Origin: Litorimonas sp964352855
Lineage (GTDB): Bacteria; Pseudomonadota; Alphaproteobacteria; Caulobacterales; Maricaulaceae
Assembly: GCA_964352855.1 (NCBI GenBank)
Contig: CAYGTR010000008.1
Span: 1-64,000, forward strand
Direction of reading: 5' to 3'
DNA: 64,000 bases
A program made the position numbers and the translations under genes. Every line of letters begins with the position of its first letter. Positions within the stretch are counted from its first letter, which is position 1. The notes under the pieces are model-generated. The model saw only the letters and a list, made by a program, of their open reading frames with translations, did not search any database and had not been told where the DNA came from. Positions 43,189-51,308 of this stretch are shown piece by piece.

Positions 43189-43873
43189 GTCAGACACACT
43201 CTCCGAAATTAAAGCAAAACATAGCGCCGTTATGGCGCGGATTGCAAAGGCTGCCAAGCGTGCAGATCGTGCAGCGAGCGAGGTAACGCTCGTGGCCGTG
43301 AGTAAGGTTCAACCGGATGAGCGGATAAAGGCCATGTTAGATGTCGGTCATGGGGTTTATGGCGAGAACCGGGTGCAGGAAGCCCAAGCCCGCTGGGCGG
43401 ATCGTTTCGCGACATATCGTAATAAAATTGAACTTCGTCTGATCGGGCCCCTTCAATCCAATAAAGTCGAAGATGCTGTGGCGCTGTTTGATGTCATTGA
43501 AACGATTGATCGCGAGAAGCTGTTAAAAGCTCTTAAAAAGGTGTCTGAAAAGGGGGTGTTACTTCCCCGCCTTTATATTCAAGTGAACACGGGCGAAGAG
43601 CCGCAAAAGTCAGGCGTTTTGCCAAAGAGCCTCCCAAATTTTGTAAAAACAATGCGGGAAACTTATGGGTTTGAGCCGGAGGGGCTGATGTGTATTCCCC
43701 CACAAAACGAGGCCCCCTCACCACATTTTTGGCTGCTTAAGACACTCGCCAATGACGCCCACATCGAGAAACTATCTATGGGGATGAGCGGAGATTATGA
43801 AACAGCGATTGAAATGGGAGCCACATCTGTTCGTGTGGGCTCCGCTCTGTTTGGTGATCGCGACTACGAGTAA
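43187..43873 (+). CDS. Pyridoxal-phosphate homeostasis protein (YggS/PLPBP)
   Basis: Alanine-racemase-fold protein of 228 residues that binds PLP and buffers its supply. VAVSKVQPDERIKAML (PLP Lys in VSK, about residue 38), GENRVQEAQAR, LIGPLQSNK, LMCIPP and SMGMSGDYETAIEMGATSVRVGSALFG are family landmarks. The ATG at 43187 has an AAGGGAG ribosome site 4 nt upstream and shares bases with the start codon of the divergent ThiE-like gene. Its end overlaps the L,D-transpeptidase gene by 10 nt. Confidence 0.95.
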   Translation: MSDTLSEIKAKHSAVMARIAKAAKRADRAASEVTLVAVSKVQPDERIKAMLDVGHGVYGENRVQEAQARWADRFATYRNKIELRLIGPLQSNKVEDAVALFDVIETIDREKLLKALKKVSEKGVLLPRLYIQVNTGEEPQKSGVLPKSLPNFVKTMRETYGFEPEGLMCIPPQNEAPSPHFWLLKTLANDAHIEKLSMGMSGDYETAIEMGATSVRVGSALFGDRDYE

Positions 43874-44394
43874 ATTTTGACTGGCATACCCGCTTGTAAA
43901 CGCGGGAGAAGCTTGACCATGTCATTGGGCGCTAAAGCGACACACCCTAAAGTCTGCCTATCATCAGCTTGTGCCACATGTATGAAAACGGCGCTTCCCA
44001 ATCCTTTTTGGGGAGGGCTGTCATTGTGACTCAAGACCAATAAAATATCATAGGCCCCGTCTTCACGCCAAAGTTTTTCATGGCTTAAGGTGGAGGGCAA
44101 TCGAATGAAACGATTATAGGCAGGGTCAGACACGTCATCACACCACCCATCACTTTCTTGTAAGGCCCGCCAAGTCAAAGGTCGCTCGGAATATGTTGGC
44201 GGACGGGCCAGACGGTCTTCACGGAAAAAACCCCATCGCAACATATAGTTGCCTAGGGGCGTTTTTCCGTCACCTTCTTTGCCCCGGGCTTGATTGACAT
44301 AACCGTCACGCCCAATGCGACAAGGCACGGATATATCACCCAAAACAGCTTCGCCAGAAGCACAGTTGATATCAAACCCTAACGTTTCCTTCAT
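43864..44394 (-). CDS. L,D-transpeptidase (YkuD domain)
   Basis: A 176-residue YkuD-type L,D-transpeptidase domain protein. The catalytic motif appears as HVAQADDRQTLGCVALAP near residue 145, with His and Cys (GCVAL). YNRFIRLPSTLSHEKLW and GDGKTPLGNYMLRWGF also fit the family. No N-terminal signal peptide or membrane helix is visible, which is unusual for an enzyme acting on peptidoglycan in the periplasm; a longer undetected start is not apparent. It ends convergent with yggS, and its start is 130 nt from the divergent response regulator. Confidence 0.83.
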   Translation of the reverse strand: MKETLGFDINCASGEAVLGDISVPCRIGRDGYVNQARGKEGDGKTPLGNYMLRWGFFREDRLARPPTYSERPLTWRALQESDGWCDDVSDPAYNRFIRLPSTLSHEKLWREDGAYDILLVLSHNDSPPQKGLGSAVFIHVAQADDRQTLGCVALAPNDMVKLLPRLQAGMPVKIYS

Positions 44395-44524
44395 GTAAAA
44401 CTCTCATTTTTGTGATGCAATTTGCGCAATCTGCGATTAGCTTTAAGAAAGAAAGCAGCATAATACACGCCAAATTTTAGACTTGCTGCTAAAGGCTCAA
44501 AAGAGTCGAAAAAGGATGAACCCT

Positions 44525-45232
44525 ATGGCTGTGAAAAAAAGAATTCTGCTTGTTGATGATGATGAGATGCTCCGCGGTGAATTGGTTGAGCAATTTGCTG
44601 TCTATGATGAATTTGAAACATATGATGTCGGGACAGCGACACTGGGCATAGTAGCGGCAAAAGCGCAAACCTTTGATCTCATTATTCTTGATGTGGATTT
44701 GCCGGATATGCTGGGCACCGAGGCTTGTGAGCTTATGCGTAAGGCAGGGGTTGCCGCACCTATCGTCATGTTGACAGGCAATGACGGCGAGATGAATGAG
44801 ATTTTAGGCTTAAACTCCGGTGCCAATGATTACGTAACGAAGCCATTTCGCTTTTCCGTTTTGCTGGCACGACTGCGCGCTCACCTGCGCAGCTTTGAAC
44901 AAAGCGAAGATGCCATTTTTCAAATTGGCCCTTATGCTTTTAAGCCCGCTTTTAAACGCCTCACGCCCCCACAAGAAGAGGGTGCGCGCCCTGTGCGCGA
45001 TATTCGCCTGACGGAAAAAGAAACGAATATTCTCAAGTATCTTTACCGTGCCGGCGGGAAACCCGTATCGCGGGAAGAGTTATTGGAAGAGGTTTGGGGT
45101 TATAATTCGGGTGTCACGACCCATACTCTGGAAACTCATGTTTATCGTTTACGCCAAAAGATAGAACCGGAAAAAGGCATGGCGACATTATTGATGACGG
45201 AACCTGGCGGTTATCGCCTTGAATTGGGCTAA
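44525..45232 (+). CDS. OmpR/PhoB-family response regulator (orphan)
   Basis: DNA-binding response regulator of 235 residues. The receiver domain (1-120) has RILLVDDDE (acidic pocket at 11-13), the phosphoacceptor Asp56 in LIILDVDLPDM, LTGND and YVTKPFR with the conserved Lys. The winged helix follows: IRLTEKETNILKYLYRAGGKPVSREELLEEVWGY and TLETHVYRLRQKI. I chose the ATG at 44525 (MAVKKRILLV) because an AAGGA site lies 8 nt upstream; an ATG at 44516 adds three residues. No histidine kinase gene is adjacent, so its partner is unknown. The yhhN-type gene overlaps its stop. Confidence 0.92.
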   Translation: MAVKKRILLVDDDEMLRGELVEQFAVYDEFETYDVGTATLGIVAAKAQTFDLIILDVDLPDMLGTEACELMRKAGVAAPIVMLTGNDGEMNEILGLNSGANDYVTKPFRFSVLLARLRAHLRSFEQSEDAIFQIGPYAFKPAFKRLTPPQEEGARPVRDIRLTEKETNILKYLYRAGGKPVSREELLEEVWGYNSGVTTHTLETHVYRLRQKIEPEKGMATLLMTEPGGYRLELG

Positions 45233-45866
45233 ACTGGGTCTCGCTTTTTATATTCTCAGTGTAAGCGCTCTGCTTGTTGCCGAGCTTAAGCAAGCTCGTT
45301 TTGCCCAATATTATTTGAAGCCTGTGGCAGCCATGGGGTTTGTGTTGTTGGCCGTGCAAAACGGCGCATTGGATACGGATTATGGCTTGCTTGTTCTTAC
45401 TGGGCTTTCCGCCTGCGCCATAGGGGATATCTTACTGTTATCCCGGAGCAATAAAATGCTTTTTAAAATGGGTATGAGCGCGTTTGGCACAGGGCATTTC
45501 TTTTATATTTTAGCGGCGAATATGATTAGTCGTCCTGATCTTTCGATTTATATCCGGATCGGAAGCTTTCTCATCGGTCTCGCCGTCATTTGGCTTGTTT
45601 TCCGATATTTCAAATCACGCGTTCCCAAAGAGATGGTTTGGCCTGTCGGGGCCTATGCGATCATTATTGTGCTTATGTGTGTTTATGCGGCGCAATCAGA
45701 CTTTGTGGGGTCTTATGCTTTAATATTCCCGGCGGCTTTACTGTTCGCGGTTTCAGATATTTTTGTGGCGAGGGATCGTTTTATAAAGCCAGACCCCAGA
45801 AATGCAGTGATGATTACACCGCTCTATTTTGCGGCACAGGCACTTTTCGCCCTGAGTGTGGCTTAG
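45219..45866 (+). CDS. YhhN-family membrane protein (lysoplasmalogenase-like)
   Basis: A 215-residue integral membrane protein with about eight hydrophobic stretches. YhhN relatives include lysoplasmalogenases (TMEM86) that cleave the vinyl ether bond. Family traits are YYLKPVAAMGFVLLA, LTGLSACAIGDILLLS with the conserved Asp, GTGHFFYILAAN and the final AVSDIFVARDRF. The TTG start at 45219 lies inside the response-regulator end, giving a 14-nt overlap and likely translational coupling. Its stop interleaves with that of xthA (TTAG at 45863-45866). Confidence 0.85.
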   Translation: MNWAKLGLAFYILSVSALLVAELKQARFAQYYLKPVAAMGFVLLAVQNGALDTDYGLLVLTGLSACAIGDILLLSRSNKMLFKMGMSAFGTGHFFYILAANMISRPDLSIYIRIGSFLIGLAVIWLVFRYFKSRVPKEMVWPVGAYAIIIVLMCVYAAQSDFVGSYALIFPAALLFAVSDIFVARDRFIKPDPRNAVMITPLYFAAQALFALSVA

Positions 45867-46705
45867 TCATTCAGTTCCATAATTTGTGTCATGGGCACAT
45901 GATCAGATGGTTTTTCATGCCATGTGCGACACGGGATATGAATCTCGTGACCCTCACGGCCGGCGGCTTTGACAGAAGGGCGTAGGGCAGGGCTTACCCA
46001 AATGTGATCCAGCCGTCTCCCGCGATTGGACGCCATCACATCCCGCGCGCGATAAGACCACCAACTATAGAGCTTTTCTTCCTTACCCGCGAAAAGGCGA
46101 GACGTATCTGTAAAATCGTGTGTTTGGCGAAGTGTCTCTAAGATTTCGACCTCCATCGGCGTATGGCTAACAACCTTCAATAGTTGTTTGTGACCCCAAA
46201 CATCATGTTCATGCGGCGCGATATTAAAATCGCCCACCAACACTTGTTGATCGTCACCCTTTGTAAACCGATCAGTGAAATACAAGCGCATGGCTTCCAA
46301 GAAGTCCAGCTTGTGCTGAAATTTGTCATTCACAACAGGGTCGGCCACATCACCGCCTGCGGGCACATAGAAATTGTGAAATTCAAAATCTTGATCGCAG
46401 TTTTCACCCTTTGCAATGACACGCGTGCTGACATGGCGGGCGTGACCCAAAGGGCAAAAATCGGTCGACAATCGCTCCATGGGCAGTTTGGAAATCGTTG
46501 CCGTGCCGTGATAGCCTTTTTGGCCGGACACTTCAATAAATTCATACCCCGCCGCGCGGAGGGCCTCAAAAGGAAAATGCTCCTCCTCACACTTGATCTC
46601 TTGAAGGCCAAGAATGTCAGGGCTTTGCTCGTCTAGGAAGCGCAGGACTTGATCCAAACGCAAGCGAACTGAGTTAATATTCCAAGTGGCGAGTTTGATT
46701 TGCAT
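45863..46705 (-). CDS. xthA: Exodeoxyribonuclease III
   Basis: AP endonuclease/3'-5' exonuclease of base-excision repair, 280 residues. It begins with LATWNINSVRLR (residues 5-16) and has LGLQEIKCEEEHFP (catalytic Glu), GYHGTATISKLP, VGDFNIAPHEHDVWG, RRLDHIWVSPAL and SDHVPMTQIM (catalytic His). No good ribosome site lies before the ATG at 46705. It is divergent from the ubiquinone hydroxylase gene and convergent with yhhN. Confidence 0.95.
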   Translation of the reverse strand: MQIKLATWNINSVRLRLDQVLRFLDEQSPDILGLQEIKCEEEHFPFEALRAAGYEFIEVSGQKGYHGTATISKLPMERLSTDFCPLGHARHVSTRVIAKGENCDQDFEFHNFYVPAGGDVADPVVNDKFQHKLDFLEAMRLYFTDRFTKGDDQQVLVGDFNIAPHEHDVWGHKQLLKVVSHTPMEVEILETLRQTHDFTDTSRLFAGKEEKLYSWWSYRARDVMASNRGRRLDHIWVSPALRPSVKAAGREGHEIHIPCRTWHEKPSDHVPMTQIMELND

Positions 46706-46800
46706 AAAGGAGGAATAAAGCCTCAGGCAAAGAAATGTAACCCTAAATGACGCATTTTTAGGCGCTGTTTCTCTTGCGTATTTATGCTAGTGAAGAGGTC

Positions 46801-48024
46801 GTGAAAAATAAGTTTGATATCCTTATCGTTGGTGGTGGCTTAGTGGGTCAGATGGCGGCTCTGGCATGCGCAAAGCTAAAAAAGCAGTCCGTAGCTTTAG
46901 TGGATGGCCGCAATATTTTTGATGAGAAATTAAGCGCCCGCGACGGTCGGGCCTATGCGCTCTCCGCGTCCTCGTTGCGATTATTTAAAAATCTCAATAT
47001 CGATATTTCACAAGACTTACAGCCTATGCGTGACATGCTCATCACCGACGGCCCTTTAGGGGAAGAGCCGTCTTGGCGCCTTCATTTTGGCGGTGACAGC
47101 TATGAGGCAAATGCGCCGCATATGATTGAAAGCGCCCGGCTCAGCGCCGTTGTTTTTGATAAGCTGCGCGCCACGAAAGGGGTTACAGTTTACGCGCCCT
47201 CAATGATTGAGCGTTTGGCGCATGATGTGTCCGGCGTATCCGGCTCTATCGATGGGCAAGAGATAAGAGCGCGCCTTCTCATTGCCGCCGACGGCAAAAA
47301 TTCGCCTATCCGAACCCGAGCCGGTATTGCTACAGATGGGCGGGATTACGGGCAGAGCGCGCTCGTAACAACCATCGCCCATAGCTTGCCACATGACGGA
47401 CTGGCTTTGCAGCGTTTTTTGCCGGGCGGACCTTTGGCCGTTTTACCTTTGACGGCTCAGCGTAGCCAGATCGTTTGGAGCGACAAGCGAGCCGCGATCA
47501 AGGCGGCCCTCTCTTTGTCCGACGAAGATTTCTTGAACGAATTGTCCTTTCGTTTAGGGGATCATTTGGGTGAAATTTCCCTCGCCGCCGCGCGCCAAAG
47601 CTATCCTTTACGATTACAGCTTTCGCAAAACTATGTCGGGACGCGTTTGGTCTTAATCGGCGATGCTGCGCATGTTATTCACCCCCTCGCGGGGCAGGGC
47701 CTCAATTTAGGTTTGCGGGATGTTGCCGCGCTACATGATGTATTGAAAGCGGCTATAGCCACGGGTCGCGATATTGGCGGGTCGGCTTTAGGGGAATATG
47801 CGGCTTGGCGTAAACTGGATATGACTAGCTTGGCAGCGGCGACCGATGGGTTGTCTTATCTGTATGCGTCGCCGCGCGGGCCCATAAGCCGACCTGTTTA
47901 TAAGGCTTTAGGGCATTTGCGACGTGTGGGACTATCAGCACTCAACGACGCAAATATCGCCAAGGAGGCTATAATGCGTGAGGCGGCGGGTGACATTGGC
48001 GAGCGTCCCAGCCTATTGCTGTAA
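46801..48024 (+). CDS. UbiH/Coq6-type FAD-dependent ring hydroxylase
   Basis: Flavin monooxygenase of 407 residues, family UbiH/UbiF/VisC/Coq6, which hydroxylates the aromatic ring in ubiquinone synthesis. The FAD loop FDILIVGGGLVGQMAALACAK (about residues 4-24, in pieces), the DGKNSPIRTRAGI motif and GDAAHVIHPLAGQGLNLGLRD (about residue 287) are clear. The exact ring position cannot be read. I chose GTG at 46801 because the FAD fold starts immediately after and a GAAGAGG stretch precedes it; an in-frame TTG at 46774 is an alternative. A hairpin terminator lies downstream. Confidence 0.9.
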   Translation: MKNKFDILIVGGGLVGQMAALACAKLKKQSVALVDGRNIFDEKLSARDGRAYALSASSLRLFKNLNIDISQDLQPMRDMLITDGPLGEEPSWRLHFGGDSYEANAPHMIESARLSAVVFDKLRATKGVTVYAPSMIERLAHDVSGVSGSIDGQEIRARLLIAADGKNSPIRTRAGIATDGRDYGQSALVTTIAHSLPHDGLALQRFLPGGPLAVLPLTAQRSQIVWSDKRAAIKAALSLSDEDFLNELSFRLGDHLGEISLAAARQSYPLRLQLSQNYVGTRLVLIGDAAHVIHPLAGQGLNLGLRDVAALHDVLKAAIATGRDIGGSALGEYAAWRKLDMTSLAAATDGLSYLYASPRGPISRPVYKALGHLRRVGLSALNDANIAKEAIMREAAGDIGERPSLLL

Positions 48025-48194
48025 TTATGCTGTTGTAAATGCTTTACAGGTCATAAGAAATCGCTAAGTCGCAGCCGTTAAAGTTACATTCATCTTAAGT
48101 GCTATAGTTAAATACATCCTGTCTGCTGGCTGACTTGAAAAGCATATAGACGAGATGTTGGTATCGGACATTGCGCCCCGTTTCGATGTCAACC

Positions 48195-48230
48195 GCCCTG
48201 TTACACTTTGGTGTAACAGGGCACTTTCTT
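48195..48230 (+). terminator. Hairpin terminator between ubiH-type and recF genes
   Basis: GCCCTGTTACAC (48195-48206) pairs perfectly with GTGTAACAGGGC (48211-48222) around the loop TTTG. The plus-side tail ACTTTCTT is T-rich, so it suits the rightward hydroxylase transcript. It lies 8 nt past the recF end on minus, where the tail is less T-rich. Confidence 0.78.
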
Positions 48231-48238
48231 ATAATATC

Positions 48239-49345
48239 TTAAGTACGTTTTTCAACGTGACCATCTTTGACTTCAAACACCTGCGCGCGTCCGGCGAAGG
48301 CCTCAAATAATCCTTCATCCGTACCTGTCATGAAGGTTTGCGTCTTGAGGGCGATAAGTTCTTCAATGAGGGCCGCACGACGACCTTTATCTAAATGTGC
48401 CGCTACTTCGTCCAATAATAAAAGCGGTTTTCGATCCGTCTGGGCACGGGCTTGTGCGAGAATGAGGCCGATCAAAAGGGCTTTTTGTTCGCCTGTGGAA
48501 CAATCCGCAGCGGGCATGGACTTCGCAATATGCGTGACGCAGAGATCAGAGCGATGCGGCCCGATCAAAGTGCGCCCGGCGCGCTGCGCCAAAGGTCGAC
48601 CATTGCGAAGGTCTTCGCGTAAAGCATATTCAATATCGTCAACGGTCTCGCCCGCTAAAATTCGGTTTTCATATTTGCCCTCAATTGCCAAGGCGGCTTT
48701 TGGAAAAACGGAGACCCTGGCCTCTATTTCTTCTTTAAGGTGGGTGAGCGTGATAGCGCGGGCTTGGGCAATATGTGCGCCTTGATTGGCGATGTCTGAC
48801 TCTAGTGCCTCATACCACCCCGCATCATTGACGCCGTCAGAGAGGAGACGATTGCGCTCCGTACGGGCTTTTTCATAATGCAAGCTTGTAACGCCGTGCC
48901 CTGGCACATGTGAGAGGGCAAAGCGGTCCAGAAACTTGCGCCGATCGCTTGCGGGGCCCGTGAATAATCTGTCTTGGGCAGGGCTTAGCCACATAAGGCT
49001 GATGAGTTGGGCAAGCTGGGTTCCTGTTGCATTCACGCCGTTTAAACGGAGCAAGCGTCGGCGCGGATGCTCAGGCACTTGGCCGATACTGATGCGTGTC
49101 TCGTTATCCAAAACCGCATTTATACCCCAAGCTTGCGATTGCGTGTTTTCATAGCGCCGTGAGAGATCATCAACTTTGGCGCGGCGCATACCGCGCCCGG
49201 GCGAAAGAAAGGATATGGCCTCAAGAAGGTTTGTTTTCCCGGCCCCATTGGGCCCAAAAAAGACAACGGGCTCTGCGCCGAACTCAATATCCAGCGTTGT
49301 GTAATTTCGGAAGTCCGTCAGGCGTAAAGACGCGATATAGGTCAC
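48239..49345 (-). CDS. recF: DNA replication/repair protein RecF
   Basis: SMC-like ATPase (368 residues) that helps load RecA at gapped DNA. Residues near the N-terminus carry LRLTDFRNY and the Walker A FFGPNGAGKTNLLEAISFLSPGRGMRRA (in pieces, about 28-55). The signature motif region DCSTGEQKALLIGLILAQA and the Walker B LLLLDEVAAHLD appear near 280-315. It is the last gene of dnaA-DUF2161-dnaN-recF, 18 nt after dnaN, all on minus. Confidence 0.95.
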   Translation of the reverse strand: MTYIASLRLTDFRNYTTLDIEFGAEPVVFFGPNGAGKTNLLEAISFLSPGRGMRRAKVDDLSRRYENTQSQAWGINAVLDNETRISIGQVPEHPRRRLLRLNGVNATGTQLAQLISLMWLSPAQDRLFTGPASDRRKFLDRFALSHVPGHGVTSLHYEKARTERNRLLSDGVNDAGWYEALESDIANQGAHIAQARAITLTHLKEEIEARVSVFPKAALAIEGKYENRILAGETVDDIEYALREDLRNGRPLAQRAGRTLIGPHRSDLCVTHIAKSMPAADCSTGEQKALLIGLILAQARAQTDRKPLLLLDEVAAHLDKGRRAALIEELIALKTQTFMTGTDEGLFEAFAGRAQVFEVKDGHVEKRT

Positions 49346-49363
49346 GTGATTATGCCTTTGTGT

Positions 49364-50467
49364 TTATACTCTGAGCGGCATTAAGACAAAGAGTGCGTCA
49401 GGGTCTTCGCTGTCTTTAACAAGGGCGGGGCTGGCCGAGCTATCCAAGTAGAAGGTCGCGTCGCGGCCTTCGATTTGACCCGTCACGTCCAAAAGATATT
49501 TTGCGTTAAAGCCAATCTCGAGCGGTTCGTCATTGTAACTCACCATCAACTCTTCATGTGCGTTCCCGCTCTCAGGGTTATTGACGGTCAGCGCCAAATT
49601 GTCTTCGGTTAATCCCATTTTGATGGATCGAGATTTTTCAGCCGAAATTGTAGACACACGATCAACAGCATCGGCAAAGACCTTATTGTCGATTGTCAGC
49701 TCTTTGGGGTTATTTTTGGGAATGACACGCTCATAATCGGGGAATGTGCCGTCGATGAGTTTTGATGTCAGAACGGCTGTGCCTGTTGTGAAACGAATTT
49801 TGGCTTCTGAAACGCTAATCGCAACATCCCCATCAGACCCGTCAATCAAGCGGCGGATTTCCGCGACTGTTTTGCGAGGAATAATAACACCGGGAATACC
49901 GTCGGCTCCGGCAGGCAAATCGGATTCCGCAAGCGCTAAACGGTGACCGTCTGTGGCGACCGCACGAAGCTTGCCTGCATTGGAGTGTACGTAAATACCG
50001 TTGAGGTAATAGCGTGTTTCTTCTGTCGAAATCGCAAATTTCGTTTTATCAATAAGGCGCTGCAGAGCTTTGGCGGGCATGACGAATTCATGCGAAAATC
50101 CATCCACTGTCATTTTCGGGAAGTCACCGGATGGCAGTAGAGGCAAGGTGAAATGCGCCCGACCGGAATCAACGTCTAAACGCTCGTCGGCATTAATCTG
50201 CAAAACGACCTGCGCGCCATCAGAAAGCTTACGTACAATGTCATAAAGCGTGTGGGCGGGGGCTGTGATTTGACCGGGTTGGCTGACATCAGCATCTGTT
50301 GATTCAGACATTTCAATATCAAGATCCGTGGCGACCAAGCTCACAGTGCTGCCTTCTGCGCTCATCAAGACATTCGACAAGATGGGAATCGTATTGCGAC
50401 GCTCCACAACATTTTGGACATGGCCCAAAGCTTTCATCAGCGTGCTGCGTTCTAGGGTGACTTTCAT
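49364..50467 (-). CDS. dnaN: DNA polymerase III sliding clamp (beta)
   Basis: Dimeric beta clamp (367 residues, three similar domains) that holds the polymerase on DNA. It starts MKVTLERSTLMKALGHVQNVVERRNTIPILSNVL (in pieces), has RHTLPLLPSGDFPKM-type mid-domain sequence and the C-terminal LMPLRV, which supplies the peptide-binding cleft. It lies upstream of recF, with a DUF2161 nuclease-like gene and dnaA further upstream. A 118-nt gap before it may hold its own promoter. Confidence 0.97.
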   Translation of the reverse strand: MKVTLERSTLMKALGHVQNVVERRNTIPILSNVLMSAEGSTVSLVATDLDIEMSESTDADVSQPGQITAPAHTLYDIVRKLSDGAQVVLQINADERLDVDSGRAHFTLPLLPSGDFPKMTVDGFSHEFVMPAKALQRLIDKTKFAISTEETRYYLNGIYVHSNAGKLRAVATDGHRLALAESDLPAGADGIPGVIIPRKTVAEIRRLIDGSDGDVAISVSEAKIRFTTGTAVLTSKLIDGTFPDYERVIPKNNPKELTIDNKVFADAVDRVSTISAEKSRSIKMGLTEDNLALTVNNPESGNAHEELMVSYNDEPLEIGFNAKYLLDVTGQIEGRDATFYLDSSASPALVKDSEDPDALFVLMPLRV

Positions 50468-50585
50468 GCTATATCTCTTATATCAAACGGGCTGGAAAAG
50501 CCGCAGAATATCGGACGCCAACCATAATCAAGCGTGTGGAGAGAGCAAGCGTTAATCATGTCTCAGATGTGGGCAATATAGCGCT

Positions 50586-51263
50586 CTAGTCTCCCATCAT
50601 AGACGTTACAATGACTGTGTTCTCTTTGAGTGCAGCTGCTCCCTGTGGTGTGAGGCCATAGACGCCGCGGTCGACTTTTTCGAACCACCCATAGTGATTA
50701 TCGGCCATAAGATTTCGGGCTTTTTCAAAACCGGCCATTTTCGCCACGTAAGAGGCTTTACACGCCCCTTCATCATGCAGCACCTTGGCGCAGCGTAAGG
50801 CCCCTTGACGATAGGACGTCATTAAACCTTCTGAGGTCATCCCACCTTCATTGGGGTCGCCGTGGCGCTTTTCAAACTCAGCCAAGAGCTTTGTTTTACG
50901 GGCTTTTATTTTGCGGGGCTTAAACGGTCCTGGCTCGCAATGTATATCCACTCGCCCATCCGACAGGCGCACAGTCATCAGGCCGATACCCAGCCGCCTA
51001 CACAACATTTTATTCCTGCGAATCGCAACTAATGCCGATTTGCCGGTTTTGCGCGGCACGGCAATATAGACATTATCCGTCATGGATTGACGGTTTATGG
51101 CTTGATGAAATAATGAAAGCGTGAAACCTGTTTTGAGCTCTACGATAATCGGATCTGCGTCAGGCGTTTTAAACGGTATGGCAACCAGATCCGCCGCGCC
51201 GACTTCGCCTTTGACCTCATAGCCGCGTTCAACAAAATACGCTTTTATCGGCGCATAAAGCAC
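50586..51263 (-). CDS. DUF2161 putative PD-(D/E)XK-type nuclease, between dnaA and dnaN
   Basis: A 225-residue protein of the DUF2161 family, proposed to have a PD-(D/E)XK nuclease fold. The likely active-site segment is GEVGAADLVAIPF plus PIIVELKTGFTLS (acidic residue followed by ExK). The central basic part has RRNKMLCRRLGIGLMTVRL, and a basic stretch FKPRKIKARKTKLLAEF follows; the C-terminal half looks helix-turn-helix-like (about 150-225). It begins with GTG at 51263, 45 nt after the dnaA stop, with a weak ribosome site. The dnaA stop TAG is in frame with the upstream extension, so the gene is unlikely to be a fusion. Role in replication is suggested by position only. Confidence 0.78.
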   Translation of the reverse strand: MLYAPIKAYFVERGYEVKGEVGAADLVAIPFKTPDADPIIVELKTGFTLSLFHQAINRQSMTDNVYIAVPRKTGKSALVAIRRNKMLCRRLGIGLMTVRLSDGRVDIHCEPGPFKPRKIKARKTKLLAEFEKRHGDPNEGGMTSEGLMTSYRQGALRCAKVLHDEGACKASYVAKMAGFEKARNLMADNHYGWFEKVDRGVYGLTPQGAAALKENTVIVTSMMGD

Positions 51264-51308
51264 CGTTTCTTTCAGGCTACTTTTGGGTTTTCTAGCGACG
51301 GGAAGCCT

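Noticed and set aside
46706..46760. Plus-strand AAGGAGG in front of a potential small gene between xthA and the hydroxylase
   Set aside because: The next ATG codons are followed at once or within four codons by stops.
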